Of a stretch of DNA of 64,000 nt, positions 8,312-17,218 are shown piece after piece; position 1 is the first letter of the stretch, and the number at the start of each line of letters is the position of its first letter. The notes under the pieces are model-generated. The model saw only the letters and a program-made list of their open reading frames with translations, did no database searches and had not been told where the DNA came from. The position numbers and the translations under genes were made by a program. The DNA is from Sulfurimonas sp. SAG-AH-194-L11 (GTDB lineage: Bacteria > Campylobacterota > Campylobacteria > Campylobacterales > Sulfurimonadaceae): the NCBI RefSeq assembly GCF_029215995.1, contig NZ_JAEMVB010000007.1:1-64000 (forward strand). Direction: 5' to 3'.

Positions 8312-8315
8312 CTGA

Positions 8316-8654
8316 CTATCCTTTTGGTTTAATCTTTTTACTTTTCTCATTTACTTCACCAGTATTATCTGTGTAAGTAACAGTTAATTTACCCTTACCA
8401 TTTATTTTCATGTAAGTTGTAAACACAGGGTTTGTAGAAAGAGCTTCCCAAACAGTCATGTTTGTAATCTCTTTACCGTTGTAGTTAAACTTAACACTGT
8501 TAATAAACTTAGCAGGAATAAGCTGCTTTGTTTTTTTATCTTTAGTTGTACCAGTAGCCATAGGGTGCATTACCATAAAACTTACTTTAACAACTTCCCC
8601 ATCTTTGAATTTTTTTGGTTTGATTTTAATCAGTGACTTTCTTTTTTGTGCCAT
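8316..8654 (-). CDS. soxZ: Sulfur-carrier complex subunit SoxZ
   Basis: The 112-residue protein matches SoxZ in length and in segments such as 'MVMHPMATG' and 'FTTYMKINGKG'. It has no signal peptide, as expected, because SoxZ is co-exported with Tat-dependent SoxY. It forms the SoxYZ heterodimer that holds sulfur intermediates on the SoxY cysteine arm. It lies 53 bp after soxY and 4 bp before soxA. Confidence 0.96.
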   Translation of the reverse strand: MAQKRKSLIKIKPKKFKDGEVVKVSFMVMHPMATGTTKDKKTKQLIPAKFINSVKFNYNGKEITNMTVWEALSTNPVFTTYMKINGKGKLTVTYTDNTGEVNEKSKKIKPKG

Positions 8655-8707
8655 CTTTTCTATCCTTAATTTTTATATTTTTATATCTCTAAAGTTTGGG
8701 GTTAGAA

Positions 8708-9175
8708 TCAACCACAACCACCGATTGTTACTTTTACACTTTGAGTAGCGATTAAAAAATCACCATTGCTAAGTTCAACTAATGCACTTACTTCTTGAGT
8801 TCCACCAAGTTTTATACGAGTTGAGAACATTGCTTTACCATTTGCAGGTGTAAGATTTACATCAATACAACGTGCGTTAAAGTTTTTAGAAGCTAAGATA
8901 TGAATAGCTTTTACATAATCACTTGAAGTCATTGGAGACTCTACATTTACAGTAACTGGAACAACAGCACCATTTTCAGCAATCTCTGGAACTTTAAGTT
9001 TTACTTTTGCTGATTTCTTAGCAGTTTTACCACCTGTAATTGCATGTACTGCTGTCGCATATGACATTGCATTTTTACTTTTTGGCTTGTCGCCTGCGAA
9101 ACTCATTACTGGAGCTACAGCACTTACAGCTGCTACAACACCTAATTTTTTGAAAAAATCTCTTCTTTGCATCAT
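8708..9175 (-). CDS. soxY: Sulfur-carrier protein SoxY
   Basis: The 155-residue protein has a Tat signal (QRRDFF, residues 3-8, followed by a hydrophobic stretch) and ends in GGCG, the swinging arm whose Cys (residue 154) carries the thiosulfate-derived sulfur. The usual end is GGCGG, so one Gly is missing here. Two adjacent ATG codons (9175 and 9172) are possible starts, with AAGGA just upstream. SoxYZ is the shared substrate carrier for SoxXA and SoxB in the periplasm and needs its arm kept reduced, a likely job for the DsbD/thioredoxin genes upstream. Confidence 0.96.
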   Translation of the reverse strand: MMQRRDFFKKLGVVAAVSAVAPVMSFAGDKPKSKNAMSYATAVHAITGGKTAKKSAKVKLKVPEIAENGAVVPVTVNVESPMTSSDYVKAIHILASKNFNARCIDVNLTPANGKAMFSTRIKLGGTQEVSALVELSNGDFLIATQSVKVTIGGCG

Positions 9176-9187
9176 TCTATTTTCCTT

Positions 9188-9742
9188 CTATTTTGGAGAT
9201 ACGATATATGAAGTAATATCACATATTTCTTTTGGAGTAAATAACTTAGTTGTTAAGTTAACTGTCATGTGTGTGTCTGGATTGTCAACACGAGGATCGG
9301 CAATTTTTTGGAAAACAAACTTGTTATCTCTTACACCAGTATCCATAAACATAGACTTGTAGCCTGTTAAGTCTGGACCAATATTACCAGCTCCACGAGC
9401 ACCTTCAATATTGTGACATGCAATACAGTTACCATATTGCTTCGCAGGAATTTTCATTCCTGGTAAATATGTTTTACCTGGTTTCATTTGTTTACGAGCT
9501 AAACCTTTTGGTGGGTTCTTCTTCGCTTTTTTACCATTTAAGTTATGGAATATAAAAGCACCTCTAGCTATTGACTCAGGGTTTGTTGTTACACAACCAG
9601 CAGGCATTTTAAATACTGTTGCAGGTGCTAATAAATCTTTTTCAATCAGCTTACTTGCATTTGGTTTTTCAATAACACCGCTATAATCAGCAGCGAAAAC
9701 AGATGCACTTACAAGTAGTGACATAATCAAAGTTTTTTTCAT
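9188..9742 (-). CDS. soxX: Sulfur oxidation c-type cytochrome SoxX
   Basis: The 184-residue protein has a signal peptide (residues 1-18), one heme site CIACH (106-110) and a likely axial Met in 'DTHMTV' (about 159). It forms SoxXA, which couples thiosulfate to SoxY and passes electrons to the respiratory chain. AGGAG lies eight bases before the ATG. It is the first gene of the sox operon; the promoter region upstream contains a TTTTACA direct repeat and a TATACT -10 candidate. Confidence 0.96.
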   Translation of the reverse strand: MKKTLIMSLLVSASVFAADYSGVIEKPNASKLIEKDLLAPATVFKMPAGCVTTNPESIARGAFIFHNLNGKKAKKNPPKGLARKQMKPGKTYLPGMKIPAKQYGNCIACHNIEGARGAGNIGPDLTGYKSMFMDTGVRDNKFVFQKIADPRVDNPDTHMTVNLTTKLFTPKEICDITSYIVSPK

Positions 9743-9771
9743 TCTCGTTTCTCCTATGTAATTTCAGAGTA

Positions 9772-9804
9772 AGTATAACTTTGCAATGTAAAATTTATGT
9801 AAAA
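9772..9804 (-). promoter_or_regulatory. Candidate sox promoter with response-regulator-type direct repeat
   Basis: On the minus strand: TTTTACA (9804-9798), TAAA, TTTTACA (9793-9787), 9 nt, TATACT (9777-9772), then soxX at 9742. The repeat overlaps where a -35 box would be, as in PhoB-type activation. The OmpR-class regulator encoded upstream is the natural candidate binder. No protein binding can be proven from sequence. Confidence 0.5.
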
Positions 9805-9820
9805 TTAGATTTATTTATAT

Positions 9821-10978
9821 TTATTTGTTGAAATTTGCTGGAAAGATGTATAAAAAGAGCGTGCCTTTTTTAGGTATTGATTCTATTTCAAGGTCTATAT
9901 TGTCTTCATTAATAATTGACTTAACTATGTTGAGGCCTATACCAAAGCCTCCTTTAGCTGTATCTTCACGATAATAACGACTAAATATTTTTTCAGTTTT
10001 TTTAATACCAACACCATAATCTTTAAAACTCAGATGACAGCGATCATCTTGCATATATAGTGTTATATCTATAGTAGAGTTCTCATATGAGTACTTAATT
10101 GCATTAGAAATATTGTTATCAATTAACCTTTGCAACTGTTTATCATTCATATAGACAATTTTGCACTCAGAAAGTTTCGTATTTATGATGATATTTTTCA
10201 TTTTAGCAACTTCACTAAAGTACTCAACTCTCTCTTTGAGAAACTCTTTTATGTCTATTTCATGTTTTTTATACTCAAGTCGTTCATGTTTTATAAGGTA
10301 ATCCATATCATCATAGATATTTGATAGTACTTTTGTCGCAGCTTTCATTCTCTGCATATACTTATTCTCTTCATTCTTTCTATTATAAAGATCTATATTT
10401 ACATTTATTATAGAAAGAGGTGTATTTATCTCATGCATCGAGTCTTTTATAAAGTTATCGAGCTGTTTGTTCATTTTTTGAAAAGGTTTGGCAAAACTAC
10501 GCAAGAAAAATACACTGAGGATAAAAACAAATATAACGATGGCAAAAAGAATCATTAAAACTTTCTCATATACCGTTGCAAAAGATATAGTATTTTTAAC
10601 GATGAGATACTTCGCACCAAAATATCTTCTATGTGGTAGTTTTACTATTATGTAAGCATTGTTATCATCAAGATGATATCCATCTTTAAAATACTTTAAG
10701 TTGTAATCAAGTAGTGAAAAAATTGGTTTAAAACTTTCATCATAGAGTCCTGATGTAAAAGTTTTATAACGAGGGTATTCAAAGTACTCCTCTGCTTGGT
10801 TATAGTCTTGCATCGCTTTTACTATAAGTAGAGACTTTTCTTTGAGAAACAGCTCATTTTGAATAGAGTGAATGTGTTTCATATATGTAAAATAATAAAA
10901 CAGAGGAGCAAGTAAGACTAAGGCAACCAATCCGGTATAAATAAGTGCATACTTTGTCGAGTAGGTATTATCGTTCAA
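9821..10978 (-). CDS. Membrane sensor histidine kinase
   Basis: The 385-residue protein has two membrane segments (about 10-30 and 139-160) around a ~110-residue periplasmic sensing part. The H-box 'MHEINTPLS' has the phosphorylated His at 182. The ATPase domain has an N-box (NNISNAIKY, near 288), G1 (DYGVG, 320-324) and G2 (GGFGIGL, 343-349). It should autophosphorylate and signal to the response regulator, whose gene overlaps its start by 11 bp. It is the last gene of the dsbD-trx-sensor-regulator-kinase operon, and soxX begins 78 bp beyond it, so control of sox is likely. Confidence 0.93.
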   Translation of the reverse strand: MNDNTYSTKYALIYTGLVALVLLAPLFYYFTYMKHIHSIQNELFLKEKSLLIVKAMQDYNQAEEYFEYPRYKTFTSGLYDESFKPIFSLLDYNLKYFKDGYHLDDNNAYIIVKLPHRRYFGAKYLIVKNTISFATVYEKVLMILFAIVIFVFILSVFFLRSFAKPFQKMNKQLDNFIKDSMHEINTPLSIINVNIDLYNRKNEENKYMQRMKAATKVLSNIYDDMDYLIKHERLEYKKHEIDIKEFLKERVEYFSEVAKMKNIIINTKLSECKIVYMNDKQLQRLIDNNISNAIKYSYENSTIDITLYMQDDRCHLSFKDYGVGIKKTEKIFSRYYREDTAKGGFGIGLNIVKSIINEDNIDLEIESIPKKGTLFLYIFPANFNK

Positions 10979-11621
10979 TAATATACCCTAAACCACGTCT
11001 ATTTTGAATCGTACCAATAGGGAGCTTCTTCTTAAGGTTATTGAGTTGAACACGAATGGTAGCAGGTTCTACATAGTCACCCCATACCTCATCTTGAAAC
11101 ATTTCAGTTGAGACAATTGCATTTTTATTTTTTATAAGTACTTCTAGCATATCTTTTTCCGTTTTACGAAGTACTATCTCTTTTTCTTTTAAGAGTAACT
11201 GACTACGTTTCAAATCATATGTAAGAGAATCACCTAAATCAATCACATTGCTATCGTTATTAAGATAACTTGCAAGTGCCTGATCTATTCGTAACTCTAA
11301 CTCCATCAGGTCAAATGGTTTTCGCATATAGTCACAACATCCGCGTTTATAACCCTCTTTTAAATCATTTACATCTGTCATAGATGTTAAAAAGATAGCA
11401 GGAATAGTAATATCATCAAGACGTAATCTTTTTAAAAGCTCAAAACCTGTTAAAGTTGGAACATTTACATCTAAAAGTAGTAAATCATAACTTTTATCAT
11501 AAATCGCATCATATGCTTCTAGTCCATCCATAAAACCATCTACTTCATAACCTAAGTCTTCTAAAAACTCTTCTATACTAATACGAAGAGAGTATTCATC
11601 TTCTAAAAGCAAAATTTTCAT
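10968..11621 (-). CDS. OmpR/PhoB-family response regulator
   Basis: The 217-residue protein has an N-terminal receiver domain with acidic pocket E7/D8, phosphoacceptor D51 (in LLLLDVNVP) and K101 (in MRKPFD). A C-terminal winged-helix DNA-binding domain (about 125-217) ends in 'NRRGLGYII', typical of the family. It overlaps the sensor gene upstream (4 bp) and the kinase downstream (11 bp). Members bind tandem 7-bp repeats spaced by 4 bp; repeats of that form stand before soxX and before the MBL operon. Confidence 0.95.
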   Translation of the reverse strand: MKILLLEDEYSLRISIEEFLEDLGYEVDGFMDGLEAYDAIYDKSYDLLLLDVNVPTLTGFELLKRLRLDDITIPAIFLTSMTDVNDLKEGYKRGCCDYMRKPFDLMELELRIDQALASYLNNDSNVIDLGDSLTYDLKRSQLLLKEKEIVLRKTEKDMLEVLIKNKNAIVSTEMFQDEVWGDYVEPATIRVQLNNLKKKLPIGTIQNRRGLGYIIER

Positions 11622-12712
11622 TTAATTCTCCCGTCTACTTTTTTAATTATTTTTCTATTGAGCATAATCTGTATAAGTTCATCTTTAGAGTACTTATCAA
11701 ACTTACTATATGCCTCATCGAAAAAAATCTCTCTATCTTCTTTTTCTATTACATTTTCAAAATCTAAAAGATCACTTGCACTAAATGCATCGTAAACATT
11801 GTTTTTATACTTATCTTCTTTTACTACATCATATAATGAACTTCTTGTAACATTGATTAAAAAACTGATATCGTCGTTGGGATTTCTAAAGTAATCTAAA
11901 TAACGCTCAGGTAGAACAAAGATATATCCACCAATCACTTCTGAACTTCCGTTATACATATTTTCATAAAAAATGTATTTATTATTTTTATACATCATTC
12001 CATCATGTTTTAAGGTCTTTAGTTTTAGGTTTTGAAGTGTCTGTACATGTGAGTAGTTATAGTTTCTATTTGCTACTACACTCTGACAGATAGAAAGGTT
12101 TTGTGTCATTAGTACCGCAGAGTCCATATGTTTAAAGTCCAGTAAAACATACAAATCAACACCTAGTGTACTAAAAAACTCAGTAATACCCTTAAAAAAA
12201 GAGATAACTTCCACATAGCCTAGAAGTTCACCATCTTTATAAATGGGAACTGTAGACTTTAGTCCTAAACGCCGTCCAATCTCGATGGAACTTCTTGGTG
12301 TTTTATGTGTTTTAAAGTAATCTAAATCACTCCTAGCATCTCCTATTGGCATACCTGCATACATATCATCCCAACTTCTAGTAAATATATTTAGGTCTTT
12401 AGTGATAATTTGTGCACGGGTATGGATGTCTGTATTTAACTCAATTGTATTTAAGATATCTGCGAGGAGTGTATACCCTAAATCTTCATCATCATTCTCT
12501 AATGCCCGCGCAAGAGCTTCATTTTTAGAGAGGGATATTGCAGTTTTAAGATCATCCATCATGTGTGTTTCTAGTTGGTTTTCAAGGGTAATGGAAAGTT
12601 GATCCATGATAGCATTGATTTTTTGCTCTTTGAGTGTCTTTTTTACATAAAAAGTAGAAATAAGTATAATAGATAAGAGTACCACAAATGCGATAATTAT
12701 TTTATTTAACAA
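11618..12712 (-). CDS. Membrane-anchored Cache-like sensor protein without kinase domain
   Basis: The 364-residue protein has one N-terminal membrane segment (about 4-22), then a large periplasmic region resembling a double Cache sensor: a long helix (residues 25-75), 'DLNIFTRSWDDMYAG', 'PIYKDGELLGYVEV' and 'GGYIFVLP'. No kinase, GGDEF, HAMP or methyl-accepting domain follows, and the C-terminus is a charged tail. It lies in the same operon as a kinase and a regulator (4-bp overlap with the regulator), so it may pass a periplasmic signal to the kinase as a third component. That role is inference. Similar sensory parts normally belong to chemoreceptors or kinases. Confidence 0.7.
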   Translation of the reverse strand: MLNKIIIAFVVLLSIILISTFYVKKTLKEQKINAIMDQLSITLENQLETHMMDDLKTAISLSKNEALARALENDDEDLGYTLLADILNTIELNTDIHTRAQIITKDLNIFTRSWDDMYAGMPIGDARSDLDYFKTHKTPRSSIEIGRRLGLKSTVPIYKDGELLGYVEVISFFKGITEFFSTLGVDLYVLLDFKHMDSAVLMTQNLSICQSVVANRNYNYSHVQTLQNLKLKTLKHDGMMYKNNKYIFYENMYNGSSEVIGGYIFVLPERYLDYFRNPNDDISFLINVTRSSLYDVVKEDKYKNNVYDAFSASDLLDFENVIEKEDREIFFDEAYSKFDKYSKDELIQIMLNRKIIKKVDGRIK

Positions 12713-12715
12713 AAA

Positions 12716-13111
12716 CTACTCTTCTTCTTTATGTTTGTTTAACTCTTGCAGAACTTCTATAAAGTCTTTTATATGTAAGCCACCATTTAATCTCTTAAGT
12801 ATTTTTTCATTTTTATCTAAAAAGTAAAATGTAGGAGTCGCAAAATACTCTAGGTTTTGAGGTACAAAGTCTTGGTTTACATCTAAGTCAACGGCCAAAA
12901 AACTATCGTTTAGAAGTTTATTGACTTTTTTATCTTCAAAAACGACATTATGCATATACTCACAGCCGGGGCAGCCTTCTCTTGAGAGCATGACCATTAC
13001 TATCTTGTTACTCGCCTGTGCATCATCAAAAACATCGAACATATCATTCCACTCTACTTTTGCGGATAAAGATGAGATGAAGATAAAAAGAAGTAAAAAT
13101 ATTGTTTTCAT
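12716..13111 (-). CDS. Periplasmic thioredoxin-like protein
   Basis: The 131-residue protein has a signal peptide (residues 1-17) and a thioredoxin fold with active site CPGC (47-50) and the cis-Pro loop 'ATPTFYF'. It lies 12 bp after dsbD. DsbD can pass electrons from cytoplasmic thioredoxin to such a partner, and the two may reduce SoxY or cytochrome maturation proteins, like SoxW. It is shorter than SoxW of Paracoccus and lacks other domains, so 'SoxW-like' describes context, not proven family. Confidence 0.85.
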   Translation of the reverse strand: MKTIFLLLFIFISSLSAKVEWNDMFDVFDDAQASNKIVMVMLSREGCPGCEYMHNVVFEDKKVNKLLNDSFLAVDLDVNQDFVPQNLEYFATPTFYFLDKNEKILKRLNGGLHIKDFIEVLQELNKHKEEE

Positions 13112-13123
13112 GTTTATCCTTGA

Positions 13124-14872
13124 CTACAGAGTATTTAAGTGTGCTAAAAACTCATCTGGTGCTATAAAGCCTATGATTGTTTTTGCTTTTTTAACCTCTC
13201 CATTTTCATCAAAGAAAATTAGAGCAGGAGGTCCAAAAACACCATACTTTTTACTGAGTAATTTTTCTTTTTGAGTGTTTTTTGTTACATCTGCCCGTAC
13301 TAAAACAAATTCACTCATTTTTGCCTTAACATCTGCATCTGCAAATGTTATCTCTTCGAGTTCTTTACAAGATGTACACCAGTCTGCTGCAAAATCAAGT
13401 AAAATCTTTTTTCCCTTATTTGCTGCTAAAATTGCATCTAACTCTTCTATAGAGTGCACTACTTCAAAGCTTATCTCTTTTAGCTCTTGAGACGCCACTC
13501 CTTGAACTACTATGGGTTGATTTAGAAATCCTAAAGGTTTTAGCATACTTGATGAGCCTGCTAAAAACCCTATAAATAGTGAGATAGAGTATATAAAAAT
13601 TATCATAGCAACACTATGTTTGAAAAAATGATGATCTTTTTCAAAAACACCAAGGTATAAGGAGAAACCAATTCCTAAAATACTGTACATAATCATAATG
13701 ATAGATGGGTCCAGAATCTTCTCAAGCATCCAAATAGCTACCCCAAGCATCATCACACCAAAAATAGCACTTACCATAGTCATCCATGCACCAGGTTTAG
13801 GCATAAACTTCCCTGCACTCACCCCAACAGCAATAAGAGGAAGCCCCATACCTATACTCATAGAAAACAGAGCCATTCCACCAAGAACAGCGTCACCAGT
13901 TTGACCTATGTAGACAAGAGCTCCAGCAAGAGGAGCTGCGACACAAGGCCCAACTATAAGAGCTGATAAAAAGCCCATAATAGCAACACCAATATAGCCT
14001 CCACGATTACTTCCTGAACTTACTTTTGTTACTAAAGAGTCTGGTAGTTTTAACTCATAAAAACCAAACATACTAAAAGCAAGTGCTACAAAAACTAAAG
14101 AAAATGAGTAAATCACCCAAGGCATTTGGAGTGCTGCTTGAAGATTTGCTCCAAAGAGTCCAGCTAAAACCCCTGCAATAGTATAAGCTACAGCCATTGA
14201 TAAGACATATACAATTGAAAGTGCAAAAGCTTTCTTTGTCGTCAGTCCTTCTCCCTGAGAGACAATAACACCCGAAATAATAGGAATCATAGGAAAAACA
14301 CAAGGTGTCATTGCAAGTAAAAGACCAAAACCTAAAAATGTCAAAAGAATGATTCCAATACTTCCTGACTTGATAGTATCTGCAATAGCATCACTCTCTG
14401 AGAGCTCTACTTGCGAACTCTTTGGTGTAGTTTGAGTAGTTTGAGGGGAAAGTTTGGAAACATCAAGTGAAAGAGGAAACTCTTTTACATATGGGTTATA
14501 GCATAGACCCATTTCAGAACAACCTTGATAAGATAAAACAAGAGTAAACTTCTGTACTCCGCTTAGGTTTTCAGGATTTTCTAATGTAAGAATAAACTCT
14601 GGAGAGAGAGTATAGACCTGTTCTCCTTCATGATCTACTGACACAGGTTTTTGTGTCTCTTTTATCTTGAGTGTAGTGCCTTTTAATGTAGCACTCATTT
14701 TCTCAGCATAAATATATATATCTTTACCAAGGATTACACCTGTTTGTATTTGAGCATTTTCATTTACCTTTGCATAAGGTTTAAAAGCCTCATCAGGCAT
14801 CAAAAAATCTCCTGAGTATAATGCACTCATTGTAAGTGACATTAGTATAAATATCTTAATTATAAATCTCAT
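13124..14872 (-). CDS. dsbD: Thiol:disulfide interchange protein DsbD
   Basis: The 582-residue protein has all three DsbD parts: a signal peptide and periplasmic alpha domain with a Cys pair (C118, C124), a membrane domain with about eight helices and the redox cysteines in 'TPCVFPMIP' and 'VGPCVAAPL', and a C-terminal thioredoxin domain with CTSC (about 499-502). It carries reducing power from the cytoplasm to the periplasm. It is the first gene of an operon with a thioredoxin and a two-component system that reads into sox, which suggests it keeps SoxY or cytochrome c biogenesis partners reduced. Confidence 0.95.
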   Translation of the reverse strand: MRFIIKIFILMSLTMSALYSGDFLMPDEAFKPYAKVNENAQIQTGVILGKDIYIYAEKMSATLKGTTLKIKETQKPVSVDHEGEQVYTLSPEFILTLENPENLSGVQKFTLVLSYQGCSEMGLCYNPYVKEFPLSLDVSKLSPQTTQTTPKSSQVELSESDAIADTIKSGSIGIILLTFLGFGLLLAMTPCVFPMIPIISGVIVSQGEGLTTKKAFALSIVYVLSMAVAYTIAGVLAGLFGANLQAALQMPWVIYSFSLVFVALAFSMFGFYELKLPDSLVTKVSSGSNRGGYIGVAIMGFLSALIVGPCVAAPLAGALVYIGQTGDAVLGGMALFSMSIGMGLPLIAVGVSAGKFMPKPGAWMTMVSAIFGVMMLGVAIWMLEKILDPSIIMIMYSILGIGFSLYLGVFEKDHHFFKHSVAMIIFIYSISLFIGFLAGSSSMLKPLGFLNQPIVVQGVASQELKEISFEVVHSIEELDAILAANKGKKILLDFAADWCTSCKELEEITFADADVKAKMSEFVLVRADVTKNTQKEKLLSKKYGVFGPPALIFFDENGEVKKAKTIIGFIAPDEFLAHLNTL

Positions 14873-14896
14873 TCTTGTACCTTTTGTTTGTATCTT

Positions 14897-14902
14897 ATTA
14901 TA
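14897..14902 (-). promoter_or_regulatory. -10 candidate for the dsbD operon
   Basis: TATAAT on the minus strand, 25 bp before the dsbD ATG, with AAAGGT as ribosome-binding site between. It sits in a 152-bp AT-rich gap between divergent genes; no TTTTACA repeat is seen here. Confidence 0.45.
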
Positions 14903-15024
14903 TTACTATAAAAAGTGTGTATTCTTTGTGTAATTATAAAGCGAAGAGACTTTTATTATCTTTATACTCTTTTTAATGCTTATTTGTCTAGAATAATACT
15001 AAAATTATATAAAAAAAGAGTAAA

Positions 15025-15246
15025 ATGATTGATTTAAACACAGAAATATGTGCTTGTAATTCATTGACTATAGAATGTATTGCAACATGTATCAAAAAAA
15101 ATAATTATAACACTTTAGATGAACTTTTAGAGAACGATGTATGTCCTATGGGAGACAAGTGTGAATCTTGTCGAGATGAGGGTATAAACAACGATGGTTT
15201 AAATATCCCCTTTGTTCTAGCTCGTGTTCAACGCGGGGAATTTTAA
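15025..15246 (+). CDS. BFD-like [2Fe-2S]-binding protein
   Basis: The 73-residue protein has a Cys pattern like the bacterioferritin-associated ferredoxin domain: CAC near residue 9 ('ICACNSLT'), then a helix-loop segment and CESC at about 53-56, with other cysteines at CIATC and VCPMGDKC. A [2Fe-2S] cluster is the likely cofactor; the partner is unknown. It is longer at the C-terminus than canonical Bfd and has extra cysteines. It precedes the YyaL-like gene by 26 bp and is probably in one operon with it. Confidence 0.65.
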   Translation: MIDLNTEICACNSLTIECIATCIKKNNYNTLDELLENDVCPMGDKCESCRDEGINNDGLNIPFVLARVQRGEF

Positions 15247-15272
15247 TCAATAAATTTAATAAAAGAGAAACT

Positions 15273-17207
15273 ATGTCAAACAGATTAGTAAATGAAGATA
15301 GTCCTTACCTTCAACAACACAAAAACGATCCAGTCGATTGGTGGCCTTGGTGTGAAGAGGCATTTAGTAGAGCAGAGAAAGAAAATAAAGCAATTTTTAT
15401 AAGCATTGGCTATTCCTCTTGTCACTGGTGCCATGTGATGCAAGAGACTGTTTTTCAAAATCAGGAGTGCGCGGAGATACTCAACCGTGACTTTATCTCT
15501 ATAAAGGTAGACAGAGAAGAGCGTCCTGACATCGACAAACATTATCAAGCAGTACACCAACTTCTCAACCGACGCGCAGGTGGTTGGCCAACATCTGTTT
15601 TTACTACACCAGAGAACAAACCTTTTTTTGCTGGAACATATATTCCCCCTGAATCAAACAGTGGAACTATAGAGGGAATGGGTTTTAAAGAACTTACTGC
15701 ACTTATAACTACAAAGATAAAAGCAAATGATGAACAACTCTTTAAAAATGCAGATGAAGCTGAAGATTTTTTAAAAAATATACAACACCCTAAAGAGGCA
15801 ACTGTTTTAAATGAAGACTTTACAAAAAACTTTATGCTTCAAGCAAAAAATAACTTCGATACAAAAAATGGTGGTTTTTCTCTTAAACCAAAATTTCCTC
15901 ATGCCTCAACACTCAACACTTTACTTACTATAGATAGACTTTATGATGATAAAAGTGCAAGAGCCATGGTAGAAACTACTCTCAATAGTATGAAAAAAGG
16001 TGGTATGTATGACCTAGTAGATGGTGGTTTTTGTCGCTACTCTACAGATGAGAAGTGGATGGTACCACACTTTGAAAAAATGTTATATGATAATGCCCTT
16101 TTATCAAGTGTATATATAGATGCTTACCTTAGTTATGGGGATGTAAGCTATCTTACTACAGCTAAAGAGTGTGTTGATTTTTGGTATAACTTTATGAGTG
16201 AAGATGAACTTTTCTACTCTGCTAGTGATGCTGATAGTGAGGGGCATGAGGGCACATACTTTGTTTACACTTATGATGAACTCTTTGAAGCACTTAAAAC
16301 AGCAAATATAGAAGAAGTAGAGAGTAAGCTTGCTCAAATGTCTGTAACGCACGAGGGGAACTTTGAGGGTAAAAACATCATTCGTTTTGAGAATGCTCTT
16401 GTTCCGCAATGGTTTGAAGATGTTAGACCTCTGCTTTCACAGATTCGTTCAAAAAGAGTCTATCCCTTTATAGATAAAAAAATACAAACTTCATGGTCTG
16501 CTATGATGATTCACTCTATGTTTAAACTCGGAAGCATTGATGCAAAGTATAAAAAAAGAGCCATCAAGCATCTTGACAAACTACTTAACACTATGTTTCG
16601 TAATGGCATACTCTATCATACAACTTTAATCCATAAAACACCAAAAGTTGAAGCATTTTTAGAGGACTATGCCTTTCTCTCTCAAGCCCTTCTCACAGCC
16701 TATAAATATACACAAGATGAAGTCTATTTAGTCTATGCTCACAGGTTTGTAAACAAAGCACTTGAAGAGTTTTATGACAAGGGTGTTTGGAACTTTAGCG
16801 CAGGTAAGTTTATGACAAAAGCTGAGATTAGTGACAACACATATACAAGCTCTGTTAGTATAATGCTTGATGTTTTACTGAGTATAGGCACACTACTTGA
16901 AGATGAAAAGTATACACACTTTGCCTTTAAAACTATGGAGTACAACTCCTATGAACTTGGACGTAAACCTATCTACTCACCCTATATGTTAACACAAGTA
17001 CTCAGACACTTAAAAGGCGATAGAGTTATAAAAACATCTTTAGAAAACATCGATATAAATGCCTTAACTTTAGCAAAGATAGAATACCCTTTTGTTTTAC
17101 TCAAGGCAAGTGAAGAAAATGACTATATGATATGTGGAGAGAAAAGCTGTTTTGCACAAACTTTAAACGCAGAAGATGTAAATGCTTTAGTATCTAACTC
17201 TTTTTAA
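15273..17207 (+). CDS. YyaL/SSP411-family thioredoxin-domain protein, cytosolic copy
   Basis: The 644-residue protein has the DUF255 thioredoxin-like N-terminal domain with CHWCH (C50, C53) in '[10 protein letters not shown]', followed by an (alpha/alpha)6 N-acylglucosamine-epimerase-like barrel ('KFPHASTL', '[10 protein letters not shown]', 'SASDADSEG'). No signal peptide is present. The enzymatic function of the family (YyaL, human SPATA20) is not settled. A secreted paralogue of the same length is encoded at 26831-28765. A ribosome-binding site AAAGAGAA precedes the ATG. Confidence 0.9.
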   Translation: MSNRLVNEDSPYLQQHKNDPVDWWPWCEEAFSRAEKENKAIFISIGYSSCHWCHVMQETVFQNQECAEILNRDFISIKVDREERPDIDKHYQAVHQLLNRRAGGWPTSVFTTPENKPFFAGTYIPPESNSGTIEGMGFKELTALITTKIKANDEQLFKNADEAEDFLKNIQHPKEATVLNEDFTKNFMLQAKNNFDTKNGGFSLKPKFPHASTLNTLLTIDRLYDDKSARAMVETTLNSMKKGGMYDLVDGGFCRYSTDEKWMVPHFEKMLYDNALLSSVYIDAYLSYGDVSYLTTAKECVDFWYNFMSEDELFYSASDADSEGHEGTYFVYTYDELFEALKTANIEEVESKLAQMSVTHEGNFEGKNIIRFENALVPQWFEDVRPLLSQIRSKRVYPFIDKKIQTSWSAMMIHSMFKLGSIDAKYKKRAIKHLDKLLNTMFRNGILYHTTLIHKTPKVEAFLEDYAFLSQALLTAYKYTQDEVYLVYAHRFVNKALEEFYDKGVWNFSAGKFMTKAEISDNTYTSSVSIMLDVLLSIGTLLEDEKYTHFAFKTMEYNSYELGRKPIYSPYMLTQVLRHLKGDRVIKTSLENIDINALTLAKIEYPFVLLKASEENDYMICGEKSCFAQTLNAEDVNALVSNSF

Positions 17208-17218
17208 AAGGTAAGTAT

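Noticed and set aside
12921-13274. A 117-codon plus-strand frame across the thioredoxin and dsbD genes
   Set aside because: It runs antisense to two clear genes and shows no recognised motif.
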